Shown: piece after piece, positions 35,128-43,937 of the stretch
How positions within the stretch are numbered: the first letter of the stretch is position 1
How the letters are laid out: every line of letters starts with the position of its first letter
Source: RGIG5612 sp964528825
Lineage (GTDB): Bacteria; Bacillota; Clostridia; Lachnospirales; Lachnospiraceae
Direction of reading: 5' to 3'
DNA length: 64,000 nucleotides
Assembly (NCBI GenBank): GCA_964528825.1
Contig: CAZGVB010000001.1
Location: 1-64,000, forward strand
Position numbers and translations under genes: made by a program
Notes under the pieces: generated by a model
The model's database searches: none
What the model was told of the DNA's origin: nothing
Seen by the model: the letters and a program-made list of their open reading frames with translations, nothing else

Positions 35128-36525
35128 TCATTTTATTGCATCAATTTGCGGACTCCACTCCAATGTCTGGCTGCTGTCATAGAGATATCCGGTTATCATC
35201 CATGTAGGGATCAAATATCCGGTTTCCGAAATGAAAGAATAGCTTTCTTCTACACTTTCCACAACGGCTTTGCCCTGCCAATCACCGCAGCCTACCTCTT
35301 GAGCCACATCTATGCTGTCTGCCATGGAAATACATTGCACATCTTCGACATATTCGCACCAGATTCTGTTGTCGGAAATAGAAATAAGTCTCCCGTCCTT
35401 GCCGAGCTCGATCAACACATCCCCGCAAGTCTTAGTCATGCCGTCATCTGATGTTGCTATAAAATCAAAATAGTAATTGTCAGCGGAATAGTTCTCACTG
35501 CTATCGGCAACGTAAGCCACATCGGTATCTGATATCCCGAATTCGCTCATATAATCCCATGCATTTTGCAGCGCAGCAGATTCGTCGATCTCCTCGGAAA
35601 CCGTCTTTTCGGTATCACCATACTCGTAATATACACTCCATTTGTTATATGGAAAGATAAAAATGACTTTGCTGTCACCGTCAAACAACGAATAATATGT
35701 TTCGTCTGATTGATTTTCTGTCCATTCGCCATCAAATTTTGTGATCGACTGAAGCTTTTCTTCCAGATCACCAAGCGTAGTTTGCTCTGAGTATTGATAA
35801 ACAGCTCGTTCTTTCTGCGTATCGTCAAGGCTGACCTTTATCTCTATTTCACTTGGAATCAAATGACCATAATAAAGATTGCCATATTTGGAAGAACCGT
35901 CGCAAAATTTCAAAGATATAAATACGGCAGTTATAAGAACAATAAGCACAATGCCGACGGAAAGCCTCGGAAGGTACTTTGTAACAACAATGTCCCTACG
36001 GCTTATAACGTGTATCAATCCGATAACTATCAAGTACAGAGCGAAACCGCATAATCCGCCTACTGTATTGGCAATCACATCGTCAATATCAGTTCCTCTG
36101 TAAGATATCAGTTGAAGCAGCTCCGTTGCAACCGTGAAAGCTAAGGATACGATCAGCACACCATGCCAAGACCGCAATCTCTTAAATACGACAGGCAAAA
36201 GAAAACCAAGCGGTACAAACATGATGATATTCAGCAGAAATTGCCATACGCCGCTCGCATTATTTGAACCGTAGCGAAATGCAGTGATAAATTGTCTTAG
36301 CGGCGCAAGATTCATTCTGTCACCCATTCCGTTTCCGAAAGACATGACCTGCGTCACATAAATAAACATTACGACCCAACCGACCAACACAAATTCGGCA
36401 AGTATTGTTCTCTTGGCGGGCTTTTCTCTTTTCTTTTTAAGTAAAAAATAAATACCTATATATACAGCTGCAGTGACCACAAGTGCTATCGGTATTACGG
36501 GCAATAAACTTAAAATATAATTCAT
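35128..36525 (-). CDS. VanZ-family membrane protein with C-terminal extracellular domain
   Basis: A 465-residue protein. The N-terminal 190 residues are a VanZ domain with about five helices and the conserved NIIMFVPLGFLLP, TELLQL and DIDDVIANTVGG. A final helix (about 195-215) leads to an unassigned domain of about 240 residues, acidic, Tyr-rich and probably outside the cell. VanZ itself confers low teicoplanin resistance by an unknown mechanism; most VanZ-like proteins have no known role. ATG 36525 has AAGGA at a good distance; an in-frame TTG at 36549 has no ribosome binding site. It faces the response regulator convergently. Confidence 0.85.
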   Translation of the reverse strand: MNYILSLLPVIPIALVVTAAVYIGIYFLLKKKREKPAKRTILAEFVLVGWVVMFIYVTQVMSFGNGMGDRMNLAPLRQFITAFRYGSNNASGVWQFLLNIIMFVPLGFLLPVVFKRLRSWHGVLIVSLAFTVATELLQLISYRGTDIDDVIANTVGGLCGFALYLIVIGLIHVISRRDIVVTKYLPRLSVGIVLIVLITAVFISLKFCDGSSKYGNLYYGHLIPSEIEIKVSLDDTQKERAVYQYSEQTTLGDLEEKLQSITKFDGEWTENQSDETYYSLFDGDSKVIFIFPYNKWSVYYEYGDTEKTVSEEIDESAALQNAWDYMSEFGISDTDVAYVADSSENYSADNYYFDFIATSDDGMTKTCGDVLIELGKDGRLISISDNRIWCEYVEDVQCISMADSIDVAQEVGCGDWQGKAVVESVEESYSFISETGYLIPTWMITGYLYDSSQTLEWSPQIDAIK

Positions 36526-36623
36526 AATTTTTTCCTTGTATTTCAGCAATAGTTATTTTTTTATTGAACCAAGATATTATACTCATTTCATGCTATACAG
36601 TCAAAAATTTCAAAATAAATTAA

Positions 36624-36803
36624 TCAGGCCGGAGCTGAATAAGATGTCTTTCTGTGCTTTCTATAGTTATAGTAAGCATTAGTACATATATTCATCCTGC
36701 GCAGCAAACCATCTGACGCCAAATTCTTTATGATAATTGTCAATAAACCGATAAGCCTCTAATTAATCTCCTTTGCAAAGAATGCCGCGTAGGATAAAAA
36801 CTT
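36624..36803 (-). pseudogene. IS3-family transposase remnant (OrfA end and OrfB start)
   Basis: On the - strand one frame gives KFLSYAAFFAKEIN and stop, like the end of IS3 OrfA. The overlapping frame then gives EAYRFIDNYHKEFGVRW, and after a further frameshift LRRMNICTNAYYNYRKHRK and a stop at 36624. This matches the start of IS3 OrfB, and the natural A-to-B frame switch is preserved at 36759-36770. The rest of the element is missing. It lies in the roughly 400-base gap between VanZ and the exported-protein gene; the remainder of that gap (36526-36620) shows nothing else. Confidence 0.7.
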
Positions 36804-36813
36804 GTCAAATGCA

Positions 36814-36843
36814 TTGAAACAAAGCAAAAAAATGTGATATACT
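36814..36843 (+). promoter_or_regulatory. Promoter of the exported-protein gene
   Basis: TTGAAA (36814-36819), an 18-base spacer ending in TG-A, then TATACT (36838-36843). It predicts a leader of about 75 bases before the ATG at 36927. It overlies any upstream in-frame start at 36834, which can therefore be discarded. Confidence 0.6.
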
Positions 36844-36926
36844 TTGCTGTTGGTTTTAATCACGCAGATGACGTAATTAAAGATATTGGCATATTTTTAA
36901 AAAGCATCAAGAAAAGGGGTAGGATA

Positions 36927-39221
36927 ATGAAATTAAAAAAGCTTCTCCGCGCTTTGGTCAGTCTTGTTCTGGTGGTCACCCTATTCATGGGCACCTGCAC
37001 GAACGCATTTGCGGCCACTGCCCGCGGCAACAAGTACATTAAGGAAGTGATTATCAGCTACGGCAACACCGCTGACGAAGCAAAAAATTGGCTTATCGAT
37101 AACGGGTATGAAGTGCTTGATTATAACCTGAACGAAGGTGCGGACGACACCTTCTCAACCGCAAGAGCCGTTTACCTTGGTTATACAACAACCGATGATG
37201 CAGACGAAGCTATCACCGATATGAAGCTCATGAACATGAAGGGCGGCTATAGTGTTAAAGATTATCAAATGCTGCTCAGCGAGCAAGAGGATAATATTAA
37301 AGTATTCTTTGATAACTTCAAGGTTGCTATTAATGAGTACAGAGCAAACTACAACGCAGGTCAAGAACGTGCCATAGCTGCTCATGATTTACTCAACATG
37401 CTGTATGATGATGACACGCAGCAAAACCTGGGCGACCTTTTGTTAAATAAGGTTAAAGAAGAATATACCGACGAGGAGTTTGCAGCACTTTCCGCAGAAG
37501 AGCAGGCCAAGGCTGCCGATATGACAACCATTCTTATGCAGGCAAATGGCAACGCAATTCTTGTAATGGAGCAGCTCATTGCAATGGCAACCGACGATGG
37601 CGATACCCTTTGGACTATAAGATACCAAGAAGCCAAAACCTACGACGAAATGCTCGATGAGCTTATGCAAAGCAAAAACCTCACTGTAAGCGAGGCCGAA
37701 AAGCAGCTTGCAGCTGAATATGACGAGGACGCAAAGAAAATTGCGGCAAACTTCGAAAATTATAAATCATATCTTGAAAAATATACAAATTCCGGCATAA
37801 CAATTGATAACACAGCCGAAGAAATTGAAGCGTACGCAAATGCAAATGAAGATTTCAGTTATTCGGATTGGTGCGCAATCGGCACTCAATATGAACTTCT
37901 TAAGGATTTAGAAAACAATGATATTTCGCTTCTTGATTTGATAACAAGTGATGAATATGATGTGGAAAATGATGACAGATATATGCTCTATCCTCTTGTT
38001 GCGTCCTTAACAAAGGGTCAAAGGGCTTGCCTTGATTTTCTTTCTACCTATCAGCTTGTAGCTCTCGGTATAAATGATAACGACACAGTAAAGGCATCAA
38101 TGGAAGAAATAGGCATAACCTCCATTGAAGGATTGCAAAACGTTTCAATCTACGAGGGCGTTGACCGTTCCATTTTCGGTGGTGATGTTGCGCTTACAGG
38201 CGAAGCATATAGACTTCAAAACTCGTCCGGTAAAAGTGTGTATGGAGAAGATGACTCCTCTGTTATTTCAACAACCTCCATTGTTTTATACAGCACTTTT
38301 GCCGTTTCCACCGCTATGACAGTCTTTAGTTGGGTATACAGTCCGCATTTGGATCAACTTTCATTACGCTTTTATGACGAAATGAACAAAGCAAAGTATT
38401 ATACAAAATTAGTTGGAGAAAATCTTGAAAAACTAAAAACAGAACTTAAAAGCTTAACAGATCCGGCAGATATTGCAGACCAGACAGCAAGAATAAATGA
38501 AGAGCAGGAGCTGCTTGATAAGGCAATTGCAGAAAGAAAAGAAGCGATAGCTGCTTATAAATCAACAAGCTATTGGTCAAAGATAATGTTTTATGCAAAA
38601 ATTGGCATCACCTGCGCCACGATCGTACTTTTTGCTGCTTCACTGTGGAGCACATATGAGGATTTGAAAGAATATTACAACGCCGAATTCACCCCTATCC
38701 CCTCCAACATGGTAAACCAAGGTGTTAACGAAAATAGCGAAAAGGTATACACCTATTATTCCGCAGTTAAGTGCAACAGAGTGGCTCAAGGTATGGTAAC
38801 AGACAGCACAAAGATACTCGGAGATTTCGGTGACCTTAATGGTGATGTAGGCAGGCAGTGGCTTGCTCTTTATACAACCAAGGATTCCTCCGCAGGAAAC
38901 CCGATCACAACGGACTTCACGGTTCAATACAATAACACAAATATTCCGAACGAGAGCACCGCGCTTTCGATTTTCTGCGAAAGCACTGCTCAGAACTTGA
39001 CCAATAAAAAAGCCGGTTATACCTATGCCGACTCTAAAGACGGTATATATCTTTTCTATGGCACAGACAGCAACGCCTTTGCCGGCAGCATATTCTCAAA
39101 TGGAAAATATATAATGGTTGGCGGTATTTCGGCGCTTGTGGCAGCCGTAATTGCCTTTGTCGTTGGAGAAATCTTTGGCAATAAGAAATTAAAAAAGAAA
39201 AAGAAAGCTGCAACCACTTAA
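36927..39221 (+). CDS. Large exported/membrane protein of unknown function
   Basis: A 764-residue protein. A typical signal peptide ends near AFAA (residues 1-30). A domain at about 35-110 follows, with the pattern GYEVLDYNLNEGA and YLGYTTTDDADEAIT, loosely like MABP-type beta-prism repeats. Next is a long acidic, Ala-rich helical region. Two hydrophobic segments (about 448-472 and 552-577) enclose a coiled coil of about 75 residues. A globular domain, a third hydrophobic segment (about 728-751) and a Lys-rich tail (KKLKKKKK) complete it. Predicted topology puts the coiled coil and tail inside. ATG 36927 has GGGG/AGG upstream. Codons ending in C or G are visibly commoner in its 5' and 3' thirds than in neighbours. 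It is flanked by an IS3 remnant and a broken rlmD tail, which suggests transfer. No family recognised with confidence. Confidence 0.82.
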   Translation: MKLKKLLRALVSLVLVVTLFMGTCTNAFAATARGNKYIKEVIISYGNTADEAKNWLIDNGYEVLDYNLNEGADDTFSTARAVYLGYTTTDDADEAITDMKLMNMKGGYSVKDYQMLLSEQEDNIKVFFDNFKVAINEYRANYNAGQERAIAAHDLLNMLYDDDTQQNLGDLLLNKVKEEYTDEEFAALSAEEQAKAADMTTILMQANGNAILVMEQLIAMATDDGDTLWTIRYQEAKTYDEMLDELMQSKNLTVSEAEKQLAAEYDEDAKKIAANFENYKSYLEKYTNSGITIDNTAEEIEAYANANEDFSYSDWCAIGTQYELLKDLENNDISLLDLITSDEYDVENDDRYMLYPLVASLTKGQRACLDFLSTYQLVALGINDNDTVKASMEEIGITSIEGLQNVSIYEGVDRSIFGGDVALTGEAYRLQNSSGKSVYGEDDSSVISTTSIVLYSTFAVSTAMTVFSWVYSPHLDQLSLRFYDEMNKAKYYTKLVGENLEKLKTELKSLTDPADIADQTARINEEQELLDKAIAERKEAIAAYKSTSYWSKIMFYAKIGITCATIVLFAASLWSTYEDLKEYYNAEFTPIPSNMVNQGVNENSEKVYTYYSAVKCNRVAQGMVTDSTKILGDFGDLNGDVGRQWLALYTTKDSSAGNPITTDFTVQYNNTNIPNESTALSIFCESTAQNLTNKKAGYTYADSKDGIYLFYGTDSNAFAGSIFSNGKYIMVGGISALVAAVIAFVVGEIFGNKKLKKKKKAATT

Positions 39222-39231
39222 ATATCATAAG

Positions 39232-39262
39232 AAAAGCCGAGGCTTCATTGCCCCGGCTTTTT
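39232..39262 (+). terminator. Intrinsic terminator of the exported-protein gene
   Basis: AAAGCCG-A-GG (39233-39242) and CC-C-CGGCTTT (39251-39260) pair around an 8-base loop and run into a T tract. It overlaps the last codons of the reverse-strand rlmD tail remnant. Confidence 0.82.
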
Positions 39263-39376
39263 ATCGAGCCCACATTTGCGCTTCAACTGAGATATATACA
39301 ACGAGGATATCTTCAAGCTGTTCTGTTCCAGAACATAATCCTTAATCTGCGCATAGGTCGCCTGACCGCGCTTCTC
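39245..39376 (-). pseudogene. Decayed C-terminal extension of rlmD
   Basis: Directly after the rlmD TAG (39377-39379) the same reverse frame stays open for 43 codons to a TGA at 39245. It begins EKRGQATYAQIKDYVLEQN and then reads LKISSLYISQLKRKCGL. This is the well-known extension found at the end of RlmD/RumA-type methyltransferases in Clostridia (about 70-80 residues). Here it is cut off from the enzyme by one in-frame stop and also truncated at its far end, where the exported-gene terminator begins. Confidence 0.72.
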
Positions 39377-40849
39377 CTAAAGCATTTCCTCAACATCCAC
39401 GTCGATGTCGATATGTAGACTATTTCCCCGCACTAAAAGACATACAGTCTCGACATGCACCGTATGCGGAAACATGTCGACGCAGAGAGATTCTTCGAGC
39501 ACATATCCTGCTTCTTTAAATGACTGCAGATCGCGGGCAAGCGAGGTCGGCTTGCAGCTTATATAAATGATCTTCTCTACACCGAATCGTAATATAAGGC
39601 CAAGGGCCCTCGGATGTATCCCCTCACGCGGTGGATCCAGGATTATCATATCGGGTGACGGCAATCCGTATGACTCTCTATCGGTCAAGGCTTTTAAAAC
39701 ATCACCTGCGATAAATGTTACGTTATCTATATTATTTAAATCAGCATTTTCCTTTGCACTTCTAACAGCATCTTCGACTATTTCAACACCATAGACGCTG
39801 TGCGCCGCGGGACTTAAAAGCTGGGCAATAGTCCCTGTCCCACTGTAAAGATCGTAAACCACTCCTTTTCCATCACTCGATGCAAACTCTCTGACCTTTT
39901 CATAGAGCTTTTCACAGCCTGACGGATTGGTTTGGAAAAAGGAAAATAATGAGATCTTGAATTTTAATCCCAGAATATCTTCATATATATAATCTCTGCC
40001 ATATAGAATATCCATTTTGTCGCATCTGACTATGTCTGAGACAGCATTATTATAGACATGACATATGCCTACAATATTCCCATCCAATTTTTCTGATGCA
40101 TTTAATGACAATAAGCTCTGTTCGAAGGCATCTATGACAGTACGCTCATTTTCTATGGTAAGCTTATCACTCTTATCTGCGGTCGTTGTTATAAGGGCGA
40201 CAAGCAACTCTTTTTTGCTTTTGCTCCGCCTGATCAGCAAATGTCTTAAATACCCTCTATGGTCAACATGGTGGTTGAAATCTATTTTTTCATTTGAATA
40301 AAGATCAGAAAAGAAGTCCCTTGTATGTGATCTTATTATATTGAAATCAGAATTTACAATTGAACATGTATCCGTATTGATAATGTCATAAAAGGAGTTT
40401 TTCTTATGAAGGCCAAGCGCCAAAGGCCCGCCTTTATATTCATCACCAAAGGCATATTCCATTTTGTTTCTGTAAGCATATGTATCCGGACTTGGAATAA
40501 TGCCCTGAAAATCATGTTCCGGATATATTTTTTTCAGAATTTTCTCTACTGTATCCGATTTCAGCTTAAGCTGATCTTCATATGAAAGACGTTGGTAAGA
40601 ACAGCCCCCGCATTCTCCGAAATTGCCGCATGACGGCTCCGCACCTTCAATCTGTGAGCGTTTTATAACATTAAGCAGCTTGCCTTCCGATGCTCCGCTC
40701 CTCTTTTTTGATATCGAAAAGCTTATATATTGACCGGGGATAGCATCCTTAACATATACTATATCGTCGTCCAGAGCAATCTTTCCCATATTGGGAAATT
40801 TATAATCGCTTACATATCCTTCGTAAATTTGTCCTTTTTTTAAGCTCAT
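39377..40849 (-). CDS. rlmD: 23S rRNA (uracil-5-)-methyltransferase, RlmD/RumA type
   Basis: A 490-residue TrmA/RumA-family methyltransferase that makes 5-methyluridine in 23S rRNA using SAM. An N-terminal TRAM domain (about 1-60) is followed by the iron-sulfur cysteines C74, C80, C83 and probably C162. The SAM-binding DLYSGTGTIAQLL and ILDPPREGIHPRAL come next, then the nucleophile Cys in YISCKPTSLARDL and the general-base region DMFPHTVHVETVCLL. The usual clostridial C-terminal extension is separated off by a TAG (see the adjacent remnant). The catalytic core is complete, so the enzyme may still work. GGAG lies before the ATG, 17 bases after a terminator hairpin. Target position is inferred from family. 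Confidence 0.92.
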   Translation of the reverse strand: MSLKKGQIYEGYVSDYKFPNMGKIALDDDIVYVKDAIPGQYISFSISKKRSGASEGKLLNVIKRSQIEGAEPSCGNFGECGGCSYQRLSYEDQLKLKSDTVEKILKKIYPEHDFQGIIPSPDTYAYRNKMEYAFGDEYKGGPLALGLHKKNSFYDIINTDTCSIVNSDFNIIRSHTRDFFSDLYSNEKIDFNHHVDHRGYLRHLLIRRSKSKKELLVALITTTADKSDKLTIENERTVIDAFEQSLLSLNASEKLDGNIVGICHVYNNAVSDIVRCDKMDILYGRDYIYEDILGLKFKISLFSFFQTNPSGCEKLYEKVREFASSDGKGVVYDLYSGTGTIAQLLSPAAHSVYGVEIVEDAVRSAKENADLNNIDNVTFIAGDVLKALTDRESYGLPSPDMIILDPPREGIHPRALGLILRFGVEKIIYISCKPTSLARDLQSFKEAGYVLEESLCVDMFPHTVHVETVCLLVRGNSLHIDIDVDVEEML

Positions 40850-40865
40850 TTAATACTCCAAAAAT

Positions 40866-40896
40866 AAAAACGGGCACAATGACCTGGCCCGTTTTT
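40866..40896. terminator. Bidirectional terminator between the small membrane gene and rlmD
   Basis: AAAAACGGGC (40866-40875) pairs perfectly with GCCCGTTTTT (40887-40896) around an 11-base loop. On the - strand it ends the 104-residue protein gene, and its T tract stands just before the rlmD ribosome binding site. Confidence 0.85.
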
Positions 40897-40952
40897 ATCA
40901 ATAATCAATTGCACATATTTTATGATGATTTCAAACTACCGGATTTAAAGCA

Positions 40953-41267
40953 TCATTCTGCAAAATCTTCGTCATTTGCTTCCTCGGTATCTTTACATTC
41001 CGTCTCAGCGCCCTCAGCATCGCCATCGGCTGACTTTTCTTCATCATCATAATAATAATCAAGATCATCATACAGATCATCATTGTCATCATATTTATGC
41101 ATAAGTCTATATAAAACATATGCAGCAGCAGCAAGAACTGTCACTGCTCCAACACAAATAAGGATAATCTTAACAGTTTTTTTCACTTTTTCGTCCTCGC
41201 TTTTTTCTTTAAAATAAGAATAAATCTTTGAAAGCTGTAATGCATCTTCTAATTTTAAATCTGTCAT
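40953..41267 (-). CDS. Small single-pass membrane protein with acidic tail
   Basis: A 104-residue protein of unknown function. A charged N-terminal part of about 32 residues (LEDALQLSKIYSYFKEKSE) leads into one membrane helix (about 33-54, IILICVGAVTVLAAAAYVLYRL). A very acidic C-terminus rich in Asp, Glu and Tyr follows. The helix and short size resemble several small clostridial membrane proteins without assigned roles. AAGGAGG stands before the ATG and a terminator follows. It is downstream of pcrA on the same strand after a 147-base gap with no other feature that I can see. Confidence 0.8.
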   Translation of the reverse strand: MTDLKLEDALQLSKIYSYFKEKSEDEKVKKTVKIILICVGAVTVLAAAAYVLYRLMHKYDDNDDLYDDLDYYYDDEEKSADGDAEGAETECKDTEEANDEDFAE

Positions 41268-41414
41268 AAAAAACCTCCTTAACCGGAATTGTTTTATGAA
41301 AAACAGTATCTGGTAAAATCTTAATCAATTATATTTTATGAGATACAATTTTTCAAGCAATCCTTAATGATTGTGAGGGACAATTATTAAAAATTTTGTG
41401 AACTATAAAAGGTT

Positions 41415-43727
41415 TTATATCTTTTTCAGTTTTGCAAAAGATGCAAACATTTTTTTGATACCGAATTTATCAAAATCAACGGTGACCTCATAATCTCTTC
41501 CCCCTTGATCGATCTTGGTCACTACTCCTTCTCCGAATTTGATATGCTTTACCCTATCACCTTCTGAATAATCAAGCGTTTGCGATGTCTGATTAACTGG
41601 GAATTGCTTCTTTTCTTGCATAGCATAAGGCTTGGAGGATAGAAAAGATGCGGGCTGTGATAAATCGTTTCCTTTGGAATGTACACTTCCGCTTTTTGTA
41701 CTTCCTGCAGATGAAAAGAATCCCGCATATGGCTTGGCATGAAATACATCTGTTCCGGAATACACATCTATCTTCTTAGAAGGAGCAATATATGTATTAT
41801 CCCTATCATATTCCAATAGTGACTTCGGTATTTCCTTTACATATCTTGAAATATCGGAAACTATCGTCTCGCCGCGTACCATTCTGCTCTTTGCTGCAGT
41901 TATTATCAGATTTTTTTCTGCCCTTGTTATAGCAACATAAGCCAATCTTCTCTCTTCTTCAAGATCAGAAGGATCATCAGAGCAGACTGCTGCATTCATT
42001 GGAAAGAGGCCGTCCTCCATACCGCACAAAAAAACGGTTGGAAATTCGAGACCCTTTGCAGAATGCACAGTGATCAGGGAGACATATTCATCATCTGCAT
42101 CCCATGAATCGATATCTGCTATAAGGGATATTTCTTCCAGAAATCCTCCAAGTGTCGGATTGTCTGTATTTTCATCATATGATGCTGCTTTGTTTACAAA
42201 CTCGTCAATATTCTCTATCCTGGACTTTGATTCATCTGTGCCTTCGGCAACAAGCTCATTCATGTATCCGGTTCGGTCGAGAAGTTCATTTATAAGCTCT
42301 TTGACTGACATATCTTGTGATGAGACAGCAAGATAATCTATAAGAGTCATAAAATTGCTGAGTTTTTCAGATGACCTGCCATATATGCCCTCGTCAATAC
42401 CACTGCACAGAGCTGAGTAAAAATTGATATTTCTGTCATCAGCAACTGCTTGTATCATATTTACAGCTGTTGCACCTATTCCTCTTTTCGGAACATTTAT
42501 TATCCTTCTTACTGCTATATCATCTCTTGCATTATTGATCGTTTTAAGATAAGCGATAATATCTTTTATCTCTTTGCGCTGATAAAAATTAACACCGCCT
42601 ACTATCTTATATGGTATATTTTGTCTTAAAAAGGATTCCTCAAGAGCTCTGGACTGCGCATTGGTCCTGTACAGGCATGCAAAATCATTCAGTTTGCTTC
42701 CGTCATGCATAAATGTTTTTATGGTTTTGGTGATCTTTTCCGCCTCAACATATGCATTATCTGCAAAAATGACTCTGATCTTTGAGCCTTCTTCATTTTC
42801 TGTCCAAAGTGTCTTTGTCTTGCGTTTTGTATTATTGCTTATCACTGCATTGGCAGCGGCAAGTATATTTTTTGTTGATCTGTAATTCTGCTCGAGCCTG
42901 ATAACTCTTGTACCCGGAAATGTTCTTTCAAAATTCAGGATATTTTCGATATTCGCACCTCTGAATTTATATATACTTTGGTCGTCATCTCCGACAACAC
43001 AGATATTTTTATATTTTGATGCCAACAAAGAGACCAAAACAAACTGTGCGGTATTGGTATCCTGATATTCATCAATAGAAATATATTTGAACCTTTCCTG
43101 AAATCTTTCCAGAATCTCGGGCTCTTTTTTAAATAGTCTTACGGTCATGCCGATAAGATCGTCAAAATCAAGAGCATTGTTATTTTTTAATTCCTTTTGA
43201 TAAGCTGCATAAACAAGGGCAACCTTTCTGTCGTAATAATCACCCGAAGAATATTTTTCATAATCCTCGGCAGAAACTAATTCATTTTTTGCAGATGAGA
43301 TCCTTGATAAGAGTGCTTTTTCCTTGAATTGCTTGGTATCAATATTAAGGTCCTTACATATTTTTTTGATAAGTGATTTTTGGTCGTCAGAATCATATAT
43401 TGAAAAATTATCATCATATCCGAGCATGTGCCCATACATTCTGAGAATTCTCACACATGCTGAATGAAATGTGCATATCCATGCCCCTCCCGCAGACATT
43501 CCAAGCTGTGCATCAATGCGCTCTCTCATTTCGGCGGCAGCTTTATTTGTGAAGGTTATTGCAAGTATAGACTTCGGGTCAACACCTACTTCTTGGATCA
43601 GGTATCCTATTCTGTTGGTTATGACTCTTGTTTTTCCCGACCCTGCTCCGGCTAATATAAGCAGCGGCCCGTCAACATGAAGGACAGCCTCGCGCTGTCT
43701 TTCATTCAGATTATCGATTGATTTCAA
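41415..43727 (-). CDS. pcrA: ATP-dependent DNA helicase PcrA/UvrD
   Basis: A 770-residue superfamily 1A helicase, 3' to 5', acting in repair and replication-fork processing. The motifs run in order: Q motif LNERQREAV, Walker A GAGSGKT (27-33), TFTNKAAAEMRERI, DEYQDTN, GDDDQSIYKFRGA, EQNYRSTKNI, TVHSAKGLEFPTVF and VAITRAEKNL. The C-terminal 50 residues form the Tudor-like RNA-polymerase-binding module (GDRVKHIKFGEGVV). Start is TTG 43727 with AAGGA at a suitable distance. A single-gene unit as far as visible. Confidence 0.95.
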   Translation of the reverse strand: MKSIDNLNERQREAVLHVDGPLLILAGAGSGKTRVITNRIGYLIQEVGVDPKSILAITFTNKAAAEMRERIDAQLGMSAGGAWICTFHSACVRILRMYGHMLGYDDNFSIYDSDDQKSLIKKICKDLNIDTKQFKEKALLSRISSAKNELVSAEDYEKYSSGDYYDRKVALVYAAYQKELKNNNALDFDDLIGMTVRLFKKEPEILERFQERFKYISIDEYQDTNTAQFVLVSLLASKYKNICVVGDDDQSIYKFRGANIENILNFERTFPGTRVIRLEQNYRSTKNILAAANAVISNNTKRKTKTLWTENEEGSKIRVIFADNAYVEAEKITKTIKTFMHDGSKLNDFACLYRTNAQSRALEESFLRQNIPYKIVGGVNFYQRKEIKDIIAYLKTINNARDDIAVRRIINVPKRGIGATAVNMIQAVADDRNINFYSALCSGIDEGIYGRSSEKLSNFMTLIDYLAVSSQDMSVKELINELLDRTGYMNELVAEGTDESKSRIENIDEFVNKAASYDENTDNPTLGGFLEEISLIADIDSWDADDEYVSLITVHSAKGLEFPTVFLCGMEDGLFPMNAAVCSDDPSDLEEERRLAYVAITRAEKNLIITAAKSRMVRGETIVSDISRYVKEIPKSLLEYDRDNTYIAPSKKIDVYSGTDVFHAKPYAGFFSSAGSTKSGSVHSKGNDLSQPASFLSSKPYAMQEKKQFPVNQTSQTLDYSEGDRVKHIKFGEGVVTKIDQGGRDYEVTVDFDKFGIKKMFASFAKLKKI

Positions 43728-43903
43728 TTTTAATTTGTCCTTTTTTGTTATTGCAGATAATATCCGAGCGAATCTCTGCTGTCAGAATATAATAAATTTT
43801 TATCAATCAGTTCATATGCTGTTGATAAAATGTTCGAAAAAAATCCCGGAAATTTTTGATCCTTATGTCGGTATGATACCTTTTTTTTCTTGAATTTTCA
43901 AGG

Positions 43904-43931
43904 TTGATAGGATAATATTAAGGCATAATAT
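43904..43931 (+). promoter_or_regulatory. Promoter for mgtE
   Basis: TTGATA (43904-43909), a 16-base spacer and TAATAT (43926-43931) lie about 150 bases before the mgtE ATG. Confidence 0.4.
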
Positions 43932-43937
43932 TTGAAC

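Noticed and set aside
36834..36926. A longer start for the exported protein
   Set aside because: The GTG at 36834 falls in the -10 region of a good promoter, and the extra 31 residues would hide the signal peptide.
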